Source: a virus. From it: 38,780 nucleotides of DNA. The translations under genes were made by a program, and so were the position numbers. Below, one piece after another: positions 1 through 6,391 of the stretch. The stretch covers positions 1 to 38,780 of IMG/VR virus record IMGVR_UViG_3300038548_000096. One strand, 5' to 3'. Numbering within the stretch: position 1 is the stretch's first letter; the number at the start of each line of letters is the position of its first letter. The notes under the pieces are model-generated. The model was not told where the DNA came from, did no database searches, and saw only the letters and a list, made by a program, of their open reading frames with translations.

Positions 1-117
1 CTGACCTAAATCGTTCTCGATCAGATACGAGTTAACTCCGATCTGCTTGACATTGTATTGAGCTGGTGCCGTGAGTTGATCACTGAAGCCGTCGTTGTCT
101 TTGCAGATGATAATCAT
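1..117 (-). CDS. 5' part of small unknown gene crossing the circular join
   Basis: This is the first 39 codons of the 57-aa gene seen in full at 38597-38770. The ATG at 115-117 follows a GGAGAACACC ribosome binding site, the same sequence that precedes the next gene upstream (129-401). The reading frame runs off the left end and continues at base 38653 once the circle is closed. It is the same gene as the 38597-38770 entry, not a second copy. Confidence 0.6.
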   Translation of the reverse strand, partial: MIIICKDNDGFSDQLTAPAQYNVKQIGVNSYLIENDLGQ

Positions 118-127
118 GGTGTTCTCC
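1..127. repeat. Terminal direct repeat, left copy (circular closure)
   Basis: These 127 bases are identical to the last 127 bases of the window (38654-38780). A perfect repeat of exactly 127 bp at both ends is what an assembler using 127-mers leaves when it closes a circle. It is therefore best read as an overlap and not as a biological terminal repeat. It implies a circular or circularly permuted genome of 38,653 bp. Confidence 0.93.
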
Positions 128-128
128 G

Positions 129-401
129 TTAATTGTTGCCCAATTTATCCGTCAGGTTGCCTAGAATCTGATGAACCTTTTTCTGGTCTTGCTTCGACTC
201 CATCGCGTACTCGAAATAATCGTCAATCTCGTTGATCGCTTTCTGATACGAGAACAGCTGGCTATTGGCTTTAATCATACCCAGCCTCAACTCTTCATAT
301 GTAGGGCAGCGACCGTGCTTGTTGCAGCTTCCTGGAGCGTCCATATCCGCAGATACCGAATATCTAACGGGTCTACCGCAGCCACACTTTCCTCCAAACA
401 T
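129..401 (-). CDS. Small Cys-rich early protein, unknown function (90 aa)
   Basis: The function is not recognised. The N-terminus has a CGCG cluster (residues 6-9) and further Cys at about 26 and 32, in a CNKHGRC context that could bind zinc. The C-terminal half is charged and helical, with QKAINEIDDYFEYAMES suggesting an amphipathic helix. AGGAG lies just upstream of the ATG (GGAGAACACC). It sits directly downstream of ssb in the leftward early operon (9 bp gap), so it is probably co-expressed with the recombination genes. Confidence 0.7.
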   Translation of the reverse strand: MFGGKCGCGRPVRYSVSADMDAPGSCNKHGRCPTYEELRLGMIKANSQLFSYQKAINEIDDYFEYAMESKQDQKKVHQILGNLTDKLGNN

Positions 402-410
402 GGTGTTCTC

Positions 411-866
411 CTAGAATGGGATTCCGCTGTTGTCCACGCCTTGTTGTGGCGCTGATTGCCGCTGCTGTTGTGCAGGTGCCTGCTGTTGGTATTGCTGGGG
501 CGCTTGCTGCTGTGGAGCGGCCTGTGAGGGCTGCTGATAGCCTCCCTGAGCCGAATGTCCTGAGTGGACAAACCCTAGCTTTGCGTCTTGGATCTGAAGG
601 CGCGGCTTATACTGAGGATCATCTGGCATCTCAATAATAATACCTGTACCTGAAACCTCAATAATTGCACCTTCAACCAGGGCATCAGCATAGAATTGAA
701 TTTGTCCGTCCTTAGCGAACAGAGCAGCTGAGTAATTCGTCCACTCATTCTCTTTAGTTTTGAAGTTATAGTTCTTCTCCCCTAGATCGACAAAGAATGT
801 CACCCCTGATGCGTTCGGGTGCTGTCGTGCTGCTTTGTTCAGCTTGCATGTGATTGTGTGGCTCAT
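411..866 (-). CDS. ssb: Single-stranded DNA-binding protein
   Basis: This protein binds and protects single-stranded DNA during phage replication and recombination. The N-terminal ~105 residues read as an OB fold (MSHTITCKLNKAAR..., with 'VEGAIIEVSGTGIIIE' as a central strand pair). They are followed by a Gln/Ala/Pro-rich flexible linker (about 108-143) and an acidic-hydrophobic tip ending SGIPF. That tip corresponds to the DDIPF-type tip by which bacterial SSBs recruit partners. The length (151 aa) is normal for phage SSBs. The start is preceded by GAGGAA. It lies in the same leftward operon as erf and the Gp157-like gene. The tip has a single Asp in place of the usual acidic run, so partner binding may be weaker or phage-specific. 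Confidence 0.85.
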   Translation of the reverse strand: MSHTITCKLNKAARQHPNASGVTFFVDLGEKNYNFKTKENEWTNYSAALFAKDGQIQFYADALVEGAIIEVSGTGIIIEMPDDPQYKPRLQIQDAKLGFVHSGHSAQGGYQQPSQAAPQQQAPQQYQQQAPAQQQRQSAPQQGVDNSGIPF

Positions 867-869
867 GTT

Positions 870-1109
870 CTATTCCTCGTTATTAGTGGGTGCTGGTTGC
901 CCGCAGCCGTCAAATATCTGCTCAAGCTCTGCAATCGCGTCATTTGCAATGATGATATCTGCGAAGTAATCTTTACCAATCCCTACTAGCACACTTGAGT
1001 ACGGGACAGCGAAGGTAATCTTCCTTGGCGCTTCTTGAATCTTTCCCCGTCTGATCAACTCCCGAAGCATCTGTAGCTCTGAAAAGTCTCTAATCGTATT
1101 ATCGCTCAT
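870..1109 (-). CDS. Unknown small early protein (79 aa)
   Basis: No family recognised. The protein is acidic and soluble, with an N-terminal helical part (SELQMLRELIRRGKIQEAPRKI) followed by predicted strands and an acidic, Asn/Glu-ending tail. AGGAGAGTACGAC precedes the ATG. Its first codons overlap the end of the gene at 1106-1363 by 4 bp, indicating translational coupling. It lies immediately upstream of ssb (3 bp gap), which suggests a DNA-metabolism operon, but no function can be assigned. Confidence 0.65.
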   Translation of the reverse strand: MSDNTIRDFSELQMLRELIRRGKIQEAPRKITFAVPYSSVLVGIGKDYFADIIIANDAIAELEQIFDGCGQPAPTNNEE

Positions 1110-1363
1110 GTCGTACTCTCCTGTGCAGCCTTATAAAGTTCTGGCTGGGTCATGCCGGTTTCTTGGTAGATCAGATCGCCTATGCTTTGAGCATCCAGTC
1201 TGTAACCCATTGCAATCTCACCAACGCAAGCTGATGAGATATTTGATAACAACTCAACCTTTACCGCAATCATGCCTTGCTCGGCTAACCAGGCTTTGAT
1301 GTCTGATAGCGTTGCCGTATTACCAACAAAGTTTAACTCTCCGCGCTTGTATAAACTCATCAT
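1106..1363 (-). CDS. Unknown small early protein (85 aa)
   Basis: Not recognised. The sequence is mixed alpha/beta with no obvious motif; the segment TLSDIKAWLAEQGMIAVKVELL looks like a compact helix-strand unit. The start is a double ATG after AGAGGAACGG, so either Met could be used. It overlaps the next gene (870-1109) by 4 bp and forms part of the leftward early transcript. Confidence 0.65.
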   Translation of the reverse strand: MMSLYKRGELNFVGNTATLSDIKAWLAEQGMIAVKVELLSNISSACVGEIAMGYRLDAQSIGDLIYQETGMTQPELYKAAQESTT

Positions 1364-1386
1364 CCGTTCCTCTGTGCAGTGTGTGG

Positions 1387-1566
1387 CTAAAGCTCAAATA
1401 TACGAGTTAACTTTTCGACTAAGCGCTTAGCTTCATCTTCATTGAGCCAGTCCGATACAGATTCAGAGTCACTCGCATAGATAGCCATTGAGATCTCTAC
1501 GTGGAGATCGCTATCAACTGTGTCTGAAACGATTAGGCGCTCAGCTGTTCCAAATATCGTACTCAT
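1387..1566 (-). CDS. Unknown small acidic early protein (59 aa)
   Basis: An upstream in-frame Met exists at 1596, but MSTIFGTAERL at 1566 is the better start because AAGGAGAACGAG lies directly before it. The product is acidic, with a C-terminal helix (WLNEDEAKRLVEKLTRIFEL) that could mediate dimerisation. No known family is recognised. It stands alone between the genes at 1106-1363 and 1617-1904 with short gaps on both sides. Confidence 0.6.
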   Translation of the reverse strand: MSTIFGTAERLIVSDTVDSDLHVEISMAIYASDSESVSDWLNEDEAKRLVEKLTRIFEL

Positions 1567-1616
1567 CTCGTTCTCCTTGTTGTCATCAATGTACACGTAT
1601 GGGGGTGTATAGGTTA

Positions 1617-1904
1617 TTAGACGAAGGTATTAGACGCTGCATACTCGGCTTCCGTGCAATAGGTCAGCTCGAAGATGTCATGCCTGCATGGGTAGAACTC
1701 GCCTTTGATGCCTTTGATTATGTAGTCGCCCTTATTTACTGACATTGTTCCTTCAAGAGTCTCGATCTTGAGATTCCTCATTAGATCTGGGGTGTTACTA
1801 TTCCCAGTGCTGCTCATGGTTTTGCAGCCAATGCTTGCGAATGTTGCTTTTGATTCATCCCACAACCACGCTTCAATTGCTATTGGCTTCTTAATGTACT
1901 TCAT
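1617..1904 (-). CDS. Conserved phage protein of the 'IETLEGTM...KGDYIIKGIKGEFYPC' type (95 aa)
   Basis: The sequence matches a small protein seen in many tailed-phage early regions. It starts MKYIKKPIAIEAW and ends with the signature IETLEGTMSVNKGDYIIKGIKGEFYPC...DIFELTY (quoted here in parts). Its function is unknown; the fold is predicted to be beta-rich and resembles small PUA/OB-like barrels. The start at 1904 is chosen because GGGAGAGAAGAG precedes it and because the family begins at this Met. An upstream in-frame extension to 1964 is unlikely. Confidence 0.72.
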   Translation of the reverse strand: MKYIKKPIAIEAWLWDESKATFASIGCKTMSSTGNSNTPDLMRNLKIETLEGTMSVNKGDYIIKGIKGEFYPCRHDIFELTYCTEAEYAASNTFV

Positions 1905-1930
1905 CTCTTCTCTCCCATACTTGTCAATAG

Positions 1931-2101
1931 TTAGTCTTTGACCGCCACACCAAGCGCCACGCAAGCATCTACCAGGAACTTAAACCGATCTGGATAGTTG
2001 CGGTGCATGTCGGATAGTGTTGATAACGGCCAGCCTGTTGCGTATGACATAGCTAGCAGGTTCTTTAGTCCTGCTGCTTTGGCTTGTTTTGATGGTGTCA
2101 T
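1931..2101 (-). CDS. Small HTH-like early protein (56 aa)
   Basis: The ORF begins MTPSKQAKAAGLKNLLAMSYATGW and continues PLSTLSDMHRNYPDRFKF. This reads like one helix-turn-helix unit (helix, turn at TGWPLS, recognition helix TLSDMHRNY), similar to short phage proteins that carry a lone HTH. It may be a small DNA-binding or Cro-like modulator, but this is inference. The upstream SD is weak (ACGGAA). It lies in the leftward early operon directly downstream of the gene at 2150-2425. Confidence 0.6.
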   Translation of the reverse strand: MTPSKQAKAAGLKNLLAMSYATGWPLSTLSDMHRNYPDRFKFLVDACVALGVAVKD

Positions 2102-2149
2102 GATTATTTCCGTGACCAGAAGACCCCGGCTAAGGGGTCTCTGTTGTTG

Positions 2150-2425
2150 TTAGCTGATGTCGAACATTTGGTACCCGCCGGAGCGTTCTGCTGTTCTCAG
2201 CGCCTCAATATCAACCAGTCCGCTGTCAGCCATCCATGTGTTGATCTCGTTTAGTAGGTGGTGCCCAAGCTTGGAATAACTTTTGAACTCAAACCCGCTC
2301 ATGAACCATTTGGTAGTGTGGATGCCGTTGATTAGACGGGTTGTCTCAGTGATGCTTGCGTGTGCTGCTGATACCAAGGTGTCTGTAGTTGCGCTTCCCA
2401 TGTTGCCGATGATTGATACTTTCAT
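2150..2425 (-). CDS. Unknown early protein, first gene of the distal leftward unit (91 aa)
   Basis: No recognised family. The composition is Ser/Thr/His-rich in the first half with a soluble alpha/beta profile. It is the first gene after the gene-free stretch at 2426-3015, and a leftward promoter (2459-2486) lies just upstream. It therefore probably heads a transcript running through ssb. The ATG follows CGGAGCAAACGGAA. Confidence 0.65.
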   Translation of the reverse strand: MKVSIIGNMGSATTDTLVSAAHASITETTRLINGIHTTKWFMSGFEFKSYSKLGHHLLNEINTWMADSGLVDIEALRTAERSGGYQMFDIS

Positions 2426-2458
2426 TTCCGTTTGCTCCGTTGCGGTGTGTATGTGTCT

Positions 2459-2486
2459 ATTATGGACGAATACCGGAGGAATGCAA
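2459..2486 (-). promoter_or_regulatory. Leftward promoter for the 2425-to-ssb unit
   Basis: Read on the minus strand, TTGCAT (2481-2486) is separated by 16 bp from CATAAT (2459-2464), a good sigma70-type match. The predicted transcript would start about 30 nt before the ATG at 2425. The promoter lies downstream of the minus-strand terminator-like structure at 2885-2966, so the early left arm appears to be two transcription units. Confidence 0.5.
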
Positions 2487-2613
2487 TAGTTATTTACGAA
2501 TATCGTGGTTTATTTGCTTAATGGCTGTTTGATGCCAGGGGTTGTGCGGCTTCAAACCTCATAACCTAATAACTAGTAGTTAGTAATATGTTCCAGAGTG
2601 AGTGAGGGAATTT

Positions 2614-2664
2614 AGAGTGTAAGAAACCCAAACCCAAGTGATCAGGTTTTATCTCTTACACTCT
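2614..2664. repeat. 11-bp perfect hairpin with internal stem
   Basis: AGAGTGTAAGA (2614-2624) is exactly complementary to TCTTACACTCT (2654-2664). The 29-nt interior can form a second short stem (AACC with GGTT). There is no U-run on either side, so a simple terminator is unlikely. A structured RNA or a protein-binding site fits better. Confidence 0.6.
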
Positions 2665-2884
2665 GCTATGTTCCGTCGGTCGTTCGGTCATCGCGAGTGG
2701 CTAATCATTAACGCAGTTGATCAGCTCGGTATCTTGCCTCTTTGCGTAGAGTCCAGCCCCTGTAATACCTTTAGAACTCAGTTTCGGTATGGGCTTATCT
2801 TTTACCGTTTAAACCTGGCTCGGTGAGTGCGGCTTGCGCCTGACAGATCCTTCCAAGTCGAATGCTTTGGCCGAAGTCAGGACG

Positions 2885-2966
2885 AAAAAAAACCCATTGA
2901 TTAGGCGGTTGGTACGTTTGAAAACCAGCCTGAGACCTAGTCTTCAAAACACCACCTATCAATAGG
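2885..2966 (-). terminator. Large leftward intrinsic terminator or terminator-ended small RNA
   Basis: On the minus strand the arm at 2966-2951 pairs with the arm at 2909-2893 over 16 positions, allowing two G-U pairs and one bulged A. It is followed at once by eight U (the A-run at 2892-2885). Inside the main stem a second stem (TTTGAA 2917-2922 with TTCAAA 2943-2948) and a small AGAC/GTCT hairpin can form. The branched shape exceeds a plain terminator and may be the 3' end of a small RNA. It would end leftward transcription after the gene at 3016-3297. Confidence 0.6.
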
Positions 2967-3015
2967 CTCTATACTCTCAGGTTGTGACAAATAGCCGACC
3001 AAAGCTATGAGTTAA

Positions 3016-3297
3016 TTATCGTTGGTCATGGGGGATTTTGCAAGCCTGATTTACATCGTAGTCATACTGCTTCTTTACTTTCTTGATATAAATATTTTCC
3101 AGCAAAGTCCACTGCCCTATCCTTCTTTCTCCTATAACGAATACGCTGCCTCTCTTTATCACGCTTATCATGCCGCTGGCGTATCTCTGCGTCCTGTCTT
3201 TTAGATAGAAGACCTCTGCGCTCAGAATGTCCGAAACCTTGAGGTTCATCATATCGTCAAACGTCAAAGGCACTAGGCCATCAAGCCGCTTATCCAT
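3016..3297 (-). CDS. Unknown early protein (93 aa)
   Basis: Not recognised. It begins MDKRLDGLVPLTFDDMMNLKVSD and is beta-rich afterwards, with a basic C-terminus (KKVKKQYDYDVNQACK). The ATG at 3297 is preferred over an upstream GTG because GGTGGAG lies at the right distance. It is the last gene before the terminator-like structure at 2885-2966. Confidence 0.6.
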   Translation of the reverse strand: MDKRLDGLVPLTFDDMMNLKVSDILSAEVFYLKDRTQRYASGMISVIKRGSVFVIGERRIGQWTLLENIYIKKVKKQYDYDVNQACKIPHDQR

Positions 3298-3328
3298 AAT
3301 ACTCTCCACCTGTACTGGTTAATCAAGG

Positions 3329-3514
3329 CTACCAACGTTTAACCTTGCCCTTCTTCACGTTCTTCTGAGGCCCATGCTGTCGGCTCTCACGTATGCGCTT
3401 TGACTCCTCTGTTTCTGTCTCCTCTAGACTCCATGAACAGTCAATGTAATCGTCATATATAATCCATGTGTGATTTGTACCATACCAACCGGGTCCGCCA
3501 TCTGATCCCATCAT
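3329..3514 (-). CDS. Unknown small early protein with basic C-terminus (61 aa)
   Basis: Not recognised. The N-terminus is Gly/Trp/Tyr-rich (GSDGGPGWYGTNHTW), the centre is acidic and the end strongly basic (KNVKKGKVKRW). It starts with a double ATG after AGAGGATAGG, the same start context as the next gene upstream (3532-3738), so these two may share an ancestral leader. Confidence 0.55.
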   Translation of the reverse strand: MMGSDGGPGWYGTNHTWIIYDDYIDCSWSLEETETEESKRIRESRQHGPQKNVKKGKVKRW

Positions 3515-3531
3515 CCTATCCTCTATACTTG

Positions 3532-3738
3532 TTAATCAACCTTATTTTGCCCTGCCCACCACCATCTGCCGTGGGTAGAATGCTTTGGCTCAGGGTCTGT
3601 GACGAGTACAGCTACTTTCCCAGTACATCCGGTTAAAATCTCACTGATATCATCAGGGATGTATGTATCGCCATCCTCTGCGCTGTGAATCGCTGCACAC
3701 AGGACATCGCCGTTTTTTCTGATTCTAAGCGCCATCAT
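3532..3738 (-). CDS. Unknown small early protein (68 aa)
   Basis: The start is placed at the double ATG at 3738 (MMALRIRKNG) after AGAGGATAGG. A longer in-frame version reaching 3837 would overlap the neighbouring coiled-coil gene and lacks a ribosome binding site. The protein is beta-rich with a Trp-rich tail (GRWWWAGQNK). No family recognised. Confidence 0.55.
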   Translation of the reverse strand: MMALRIRKNGDVLCAAIHSAEDGDTYIPDDISEILTGCTGKVAVLVTDPEPKHSTHGRWWWAGQNKVD

Positions 3739-3754
3739 CCTATCCTCTGTACTG

Positions 3755-3943
3755 TTATGGCTGCTTAGCCTTCTTGATCTTCCGTTTAATCCTGCCCAGC
3801 TCTGCCGACAAGCTATTGATGGTATTCCTCTGAGCATCTACCAAGGCATCAAGCACCTCAATGCGTAATATTGATTTGTTTGCCAAGTTTCGCTGGCAGC
3901 CAAGTTCATGCTGTAGAATGTCAATTTCCAATTCGCTCATCAT
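3755..3943 (-). CDS. Small coiled-coil protein (62 aa)
   Basis: Almost the whole sequence is amphipathic helix (SELEIDILQHELG..., LRIEVLDALVDAQRN, SLSAELGRIKRKIKKAK). It has heptad-like leucines and isoleucines, so a coiled-coil dimer is likely. The end is basic. GGAGG precedes the double ATG, and the start overlaps the stop of the 28-aa gene upstream. Function unknown; a small DNA-associated or adaptor protein is possible. Confidence 0.58.
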   Translation of the reverse strand: MMSELEIDILQHELGCQRNLANKSILRIEVLDALVDAQRNTINSLSAELGRIKRKIKKAKQP

Positions 3944-4026
3944 CCACCTCCATACTTAAATAATATCCAACAGCCTATCAGCACCACTACAGCGACCCAG
4001 AGTGCGTGTTTGAGTGTGTCTGACAT
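3940..4026 (-). CDS. Tiny single-helix membrane peptide (28 aa)
   Basis: The peptide is MSDTLKHALWVAVVVLIGCW followed by ILFK and a Gly tail: one clear membrane helix. Its stop overlaps the ATG of the coiled-coil gene (ATGA), a strong sign of coupled translation. The SD is weak (GGTGA). It fits the pattern of tiny membrane peptides scattered through the early regions of this genome. Confidence 0.45.
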   Translation of the reverse strand: MSDTLKHALWVAVVVLIGCWILFKYGGG

Positions 4027-4038
4027 GCTAGTCACCAG

Positions 4039-4344
4039 TTAATGTTCGTGCATCTCTATCGGCAATACAGCGACGACTTCCCCATCTTCATCCTCAAACC
4101 TTAGATCCATCTTGGAACCATTAGGCCATGTGCTTGATTGCTTGACTGTGTAAAACATCACCGTCACACCGTTCGTCTTCAGGTAGCTGATATTGGAATA
4201 CCATTCGATAACATGCTCTGATCCTAGAGACTCAAAACGTCGATTTCTATTAAAGAACTCGTTTTTAGATTCTGCGGGTAGCATGTTAATACCCTTGTGA
4301 TCCAGTGCGCTGTCCAGCTGCTCTATAGTAAAATTACTCATCAT
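4039..4344 (-). CDS. Unknown early protein (101 aa)
   Basis: Soluble and beta-rich, with no recognised family. The segment RFESLGSEHVIEWYSNISYL is followed by YTVKQSSTWPNGSKMDLRF and an acidic turn (EDEDGEV). Possible starts are GTG 4347, ATG 4344 and ATG 4341. ATG 4344 is chosen because it overlaps the upstream stop (TGATG) with GGAG in front. Confidence 0.6.
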   Translation of the reverse strand: MMSNFTIEQLDSALDHKGINMLPAESKNEFFNRNRRFESLGSEHVIEWYSNISYLKTNGVTVMFYTVKQSSTWPNGSKMDLRFEDEDGEVVAVLPIEMHEH

Positions 4345-4520
4345 CACTCTCCAATCTCATCGGTTTGATCCCGCTTATCACGCATCTCAGCCAGCTTAGC
4401 GTCGATCTTCACACGTAGCGGCCATGCTCCCTTATCGTATCTCGATGGCTTATGCTCCTGCCTGGTTGGTGTTAGGTGGCGTTCTTCGAGTATTGCTACT
4501 GCCTGCTCTGATGGTGTCAT
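4344..4520 (-). CDS. Unknown small charged early protein (58 aa)
   Basis: The protein begins MTPSEQAVAILEERHLTPTR and continues with a charged helix ending DKRDQTDEIGE. No family recognised. The stop overlaps the start of the next gene, and its own ATG overlaps the end of the secreted-protein gene upstream (4517-4762) by 4 bp, so all three are coupled. Confidence 0.55.
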   Translation of the reverse strand: MTPSEQAVAILEERHLTPTRQEHKPSRYDKGAWPLRVKIDAKLAEMRDKRDQTDEIGE

Positions 4521-4762
4521 ACTGACTCCTTGGTCATCTCAGGCTCTTCGTTCTTAGCCTCCATTGGCGGCTTGTTGCTGGTGAACATGAACTTGCATGA
4601 GAATGTTGCGTACATCACAGCTCCGGTGATCTTGTTGACCCCCTCCAGTACGATCAGCTCATATTTCAAACAGCTATTAAGGATATCCTCTCGGCTTCCT
4701 ACAGGCTCAGGGTCTGCCATTGCCTGAGTTGAGAATAACAGTGCTATCAGCAGGTATTTCAT
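4517..4762 (-). CDS. Secreted or periplasmic small protein (81 aa)
   Basis: The N-terminus is a typical signal peptide, MKYLLIALLFSTQAMA, with likely cleavage after AMA (about residue 16). The mature part has two Cys (about 31 and 56) that could form a periplasmic disulfide, and an acidic C-terminus. GGAGG is well placed before the ATG. An exported early phage protein may act in the envelope, for example in superinfection exclusion; this is inference. Confidence 0.62.
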   Translation of the reverse strand: MKYLLIALLFSTQAMADPEPVGSREDILNSCLKYELIVLEGVNKITGAVMYATFSCKFMFTSNKPPMEAKNEEPEMTKESV

Positions 4763-4777
4763 GGTGCCTCCGTCTCT

Positions 4778-4966
4778 TTAAGGTATAAATATTAAATAGA
4801 CAACGTATACCGGTATAGACAATGTTGATATCACGTCCCAAACAGATAAGACTGGGCCTGATAACCAATGTTTCTCTAAAGCATCGTTGTAAAGCGCCTT
4901 GTCAGCAATCGCCGTGAATATAATGCAAAAAAGATTTGCCCAAAATAGTTTTGTATAAATATCCAT
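4778..4966 (-). CDS. Small membrane protein with two helices (62 aa)
   Basis: Two hydrophobic segments are visible, LFWANLFCIIFTAIA near the start and VISTLSIPVYVVYLIFIP at the end, joined by a polar loop. The start at ATG 4966 is chosen because AGGAG is 6 nt upstream; the ATG at 4972 abuts the AGGAG and could not use it. Function unknown. It neighbours another envelope-directed gene (4517-4762). Confidence 0.6.
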   Translation of the reverse strand: MDIYTKLFWANLFCIIFTAIADKALYNDALEKHWLSGPVLSVWDVISTLSIPVYVVYLIFIP

Positions 4967-4975
4967 CACCATCTC

Positions 4976-5170
4976 CTAATCAATTTCATCAGCGCATCTA
5001 CCGCAGATCCGCCTCTGTCCAATATCAACAAAACATGCCAGCGATATGACATCACCCTCTTCAAACGCTCGCCCGCATTTAACGCAAACCTCCGACCCTT
5101 TAGCGATTGTGAAGCCTCTCAATAGATAGGCTGCCCGATACTCTTTGTCTGCTACAGTGAACGAATGCAT
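4976..5170 (-). CDS. Small zinc-ribbon-like protein (64 aa)
   Basis: Two Cys pairs are spaced like a zinc ribbon: CVKC (about 29-32) and CGRC (about 56-59), with another Cys between. This predicts a small zinc-binding domain that may contact nucleic acid or protein. GGAG precedes the ATG. It follows the Gp157-like gene in the operon. No specific family is assigned. Confidence 0.6.
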   Translation of the reverse strand: MHSFTVADKEYRAAYLLRGFTIAKGSEVCVKCGRAFEEGDVISLACFVDIGQRRICGRCADEID

Positions 5171-5205
5171 CTCGCTCTCCGCTTTAAAAACTCCTACTTC
5201 TGAAT

Positions 5206-5697
5206 TTATTTGATTCGTAAACTTTCGTCTGACTTCTCAATATGAGCGCCTGGATGCCACCCTTGCTTCAATGCCTTCAGCAAACCGACTTTATCAATCT
5301 TCGTCGTTTCGACTACTTCCTTGAAGTCTTCTGAAATAATCTCAGCATCGTCAATCACAACAACATCTCGACCCTTGGCTAGCGTGATAGAGAACAGCGG
5401 GCATTTGATATTCGTGATGCCGGTCGCTTGCATGTTCATCTTGAGATAGTCGCGCAATGACTTCTGCTTGTTGGTCATCGTCTTCTTACGCGCCTGAAGC
5501 CTCTTAATTTCGTCGTCAACAGCCTTTACGTCTGCATTGATGTTATCTACTACCGCAACGAGAGAAGCTGCTTTGGCGGTCATCTCGCCCTCTAGTGCCT
5601 CAAACGTATCGCGAACGTCGTCAAGGGTTAATTCTTCCCGTTCGACCAACAGGGCAATCTCTCGATGTTCTTTTGTGATCTGGTGTAGTGCTGTCAT
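5206..5697 (-). CDS. Gp157-family protein (phage recombination-associated)
   Basis: This matches the Siphovirus Gp157 family: an N-terminal helical half (residues 1-95, including FEALEGEMTAKAASLVAVVDN and a basic coiled coil KRLQARKKTMTNKQKSLRDYL), then a small beta domain (SITLAKGRDVVVIDDAEI, FKEVVETTKIDKVGLLKAL). The length of 163 aa is normal. The family is regularly found beside ERF or RecT annealing proteins, as here: its start overlaps the end of erf by 4 bp. Its biochemical role is not established; a role in recombination or replication is inferred from context. AGAGG precedes the ATG. Confidence 0.82.
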   Translation of the reverse strand: MTALHQITKEHREIALLVEREELTLDDVRDTFEALEGEMTAKAASLVAVVDNINADVKAVDDEIKRLQARKKTMTNKQKSLRDYLKMNMQATGITNIKCPLFSITLAKGRDVVVIDDAEIISEDFKEVVETTKIDKVGLLKALKQGWHPGAHIEKSDESLRIK

Positions 5698-6224
5698 TTT
5701 GCTGCCTCTGCTTTAATAAACGCCTTAAACTTCGCGTCTGTAATCTGGTCAAGCGCTTGAGGATCAGTCTTAACCGCCTTAATCCACTGTTTGGCCATGT
5801 CATCAACAACAAGCGCTGGATCTGCTGCCCTGGTTGGCTTGGTGTTGTTATCCATTGAGTCGGCGTCTTTGGTGTCATCAATCAGAAACAGGCCGTTAAG
5901 CGCGTACTTCCTGGCATAGCTCGACGCGGTGCCGGTGATCTGAGAATCGTCCATGCCCTTCTTGGTTAGAGACTCGCGGGCAAAGGCAGAGTTTGTAACA
6001 GACTCTTTGCCATCGGTAAGTGTGACGGTAGACTTGATATAGATGCGATCACCGACCATCACCACATCATCTGTCATCGTCACAACCAGGTCACCAAGGA
6101 CAGGCTTCAACCCTTCAAGGATGTCTTCACAGCTCCGGTATTTGAATTTGCTGAAATCATTCCATTGATTCTTTGGCGCTTTCAGGTCTTTCTGAATCTT
6201 GGCTAGCTTCGTGTAGATACTCAT
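5694..6224 (-). CDS. erf: ERF-family single-strand annealing protein
   Basis: ERF proteins anneal complementary single strands in phage homologous recombination; in P22 Erf recircularises the injected, terminally redundant DNA. The conserved core is visible: IYTKLAKIQKDLKAPKNQ at the N-terminus, YRSCEDILEGLKPVL, then the SQITGTASSYARKYAL region (about 116-131) followed by LNGLFLIDDTKDADS. These fit the ERF superfamily well. At 176 aa it is a compact member. GGAGG precedes the start, which overlaps the stop of the small gene upstream. A P22-like headful phage needs such a protein to circularise, which fits the packaging genes here. Confidence 0.87.
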   Translation of the reverse strand: MSIYTKLAKIQKDLKAPKNQWNDFSKFKYRSCEDILEGLKPVLGDLVVTMTDDVVMVGDRIYIKSTVTLTDGKESVTNSAFARESLTKKGMDDSQITGTASSYARKYALNGLFLIDDTKDADSMDNNTKPTRAADPALVVDDMAKQWIKAVKTDPQALDQITDAKFKAFIKAEAAK

Positions 6225-6391
6225 CCCTGCGCCTCCCGCTGCTGTTCTTCAAGCTCAAGCTTGTTCATCTCTACGATAAACTCCATATGATCGTCGGTAT
6301 CATGGGGGAACGGATTTGACTCGACGCCGTGCCCCTCGCTGAACAACCGAGCTGCCGAGAATTTTGGTTGTGGCTGGAAATATTCAGTCAT
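6221..6391 (-). CDS. Unknown small early protein upstream of erf (56 aa)
   Basis: The sequence starts MTEYFQPQPKFSAARLF and ends in an acidic helix (VEMNKLELEEQQREAQG). It is coupled on both sides: the ATG overlaps the end of the gene at 6384-6608 by 8 bp and its TGA overlaps the erf ATG. AGGAG lies upstream. No family recognised. Confidence 0.55.
   Translation of the reverse strand: MTEYFQPQPKFSAARLFSEGHGVESNPFPHDTDDHMEFIVEMNKLELEEQQREAQG

Larger units (their letters stand above)
2487..3015. other. Gene-free island with several inverted repeats
   Basis: No convincing gene is seen on either strand over about 530 bp, in a genome that otherwise has almost no gaps. The stretch holds the perfect short inverted repeat TAACTA-G-TAGTTA (2570-2582), an 11-bp hairpin (2614-2664), a CCTGAC/GTCAGG pair enclosing CCAA/TTGG (about 2838-2880), and the large terminator-like structure (2885-2966). 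This density suggests a structured RNA, a regulatory region or an origin/packaging element. The role is not determined. Confidence 0.6.

Noticed and set aside
1-127. True direct terminal repeat of a T7-like genome
   Set aside because: The length is exactly 127, a standard assembler word size, and the phage has a P22-type small terminase, which goes with headful packaging and no fixed ends. A gene also runs across the join.
2638-2826. 62-codon plus-strand ORF in the gap
   Set aside because: Non-ATG start, no ribosome binding site, and it runs through one arm of the perfect hairpin at 2614-2664; composition looks random.
2487-3015. tRNA or tmRNA genes in the structured gap
   Set aside because: No cloverleaf with a TTC-type T-loop and matching acceptor stem could be built on either strand.
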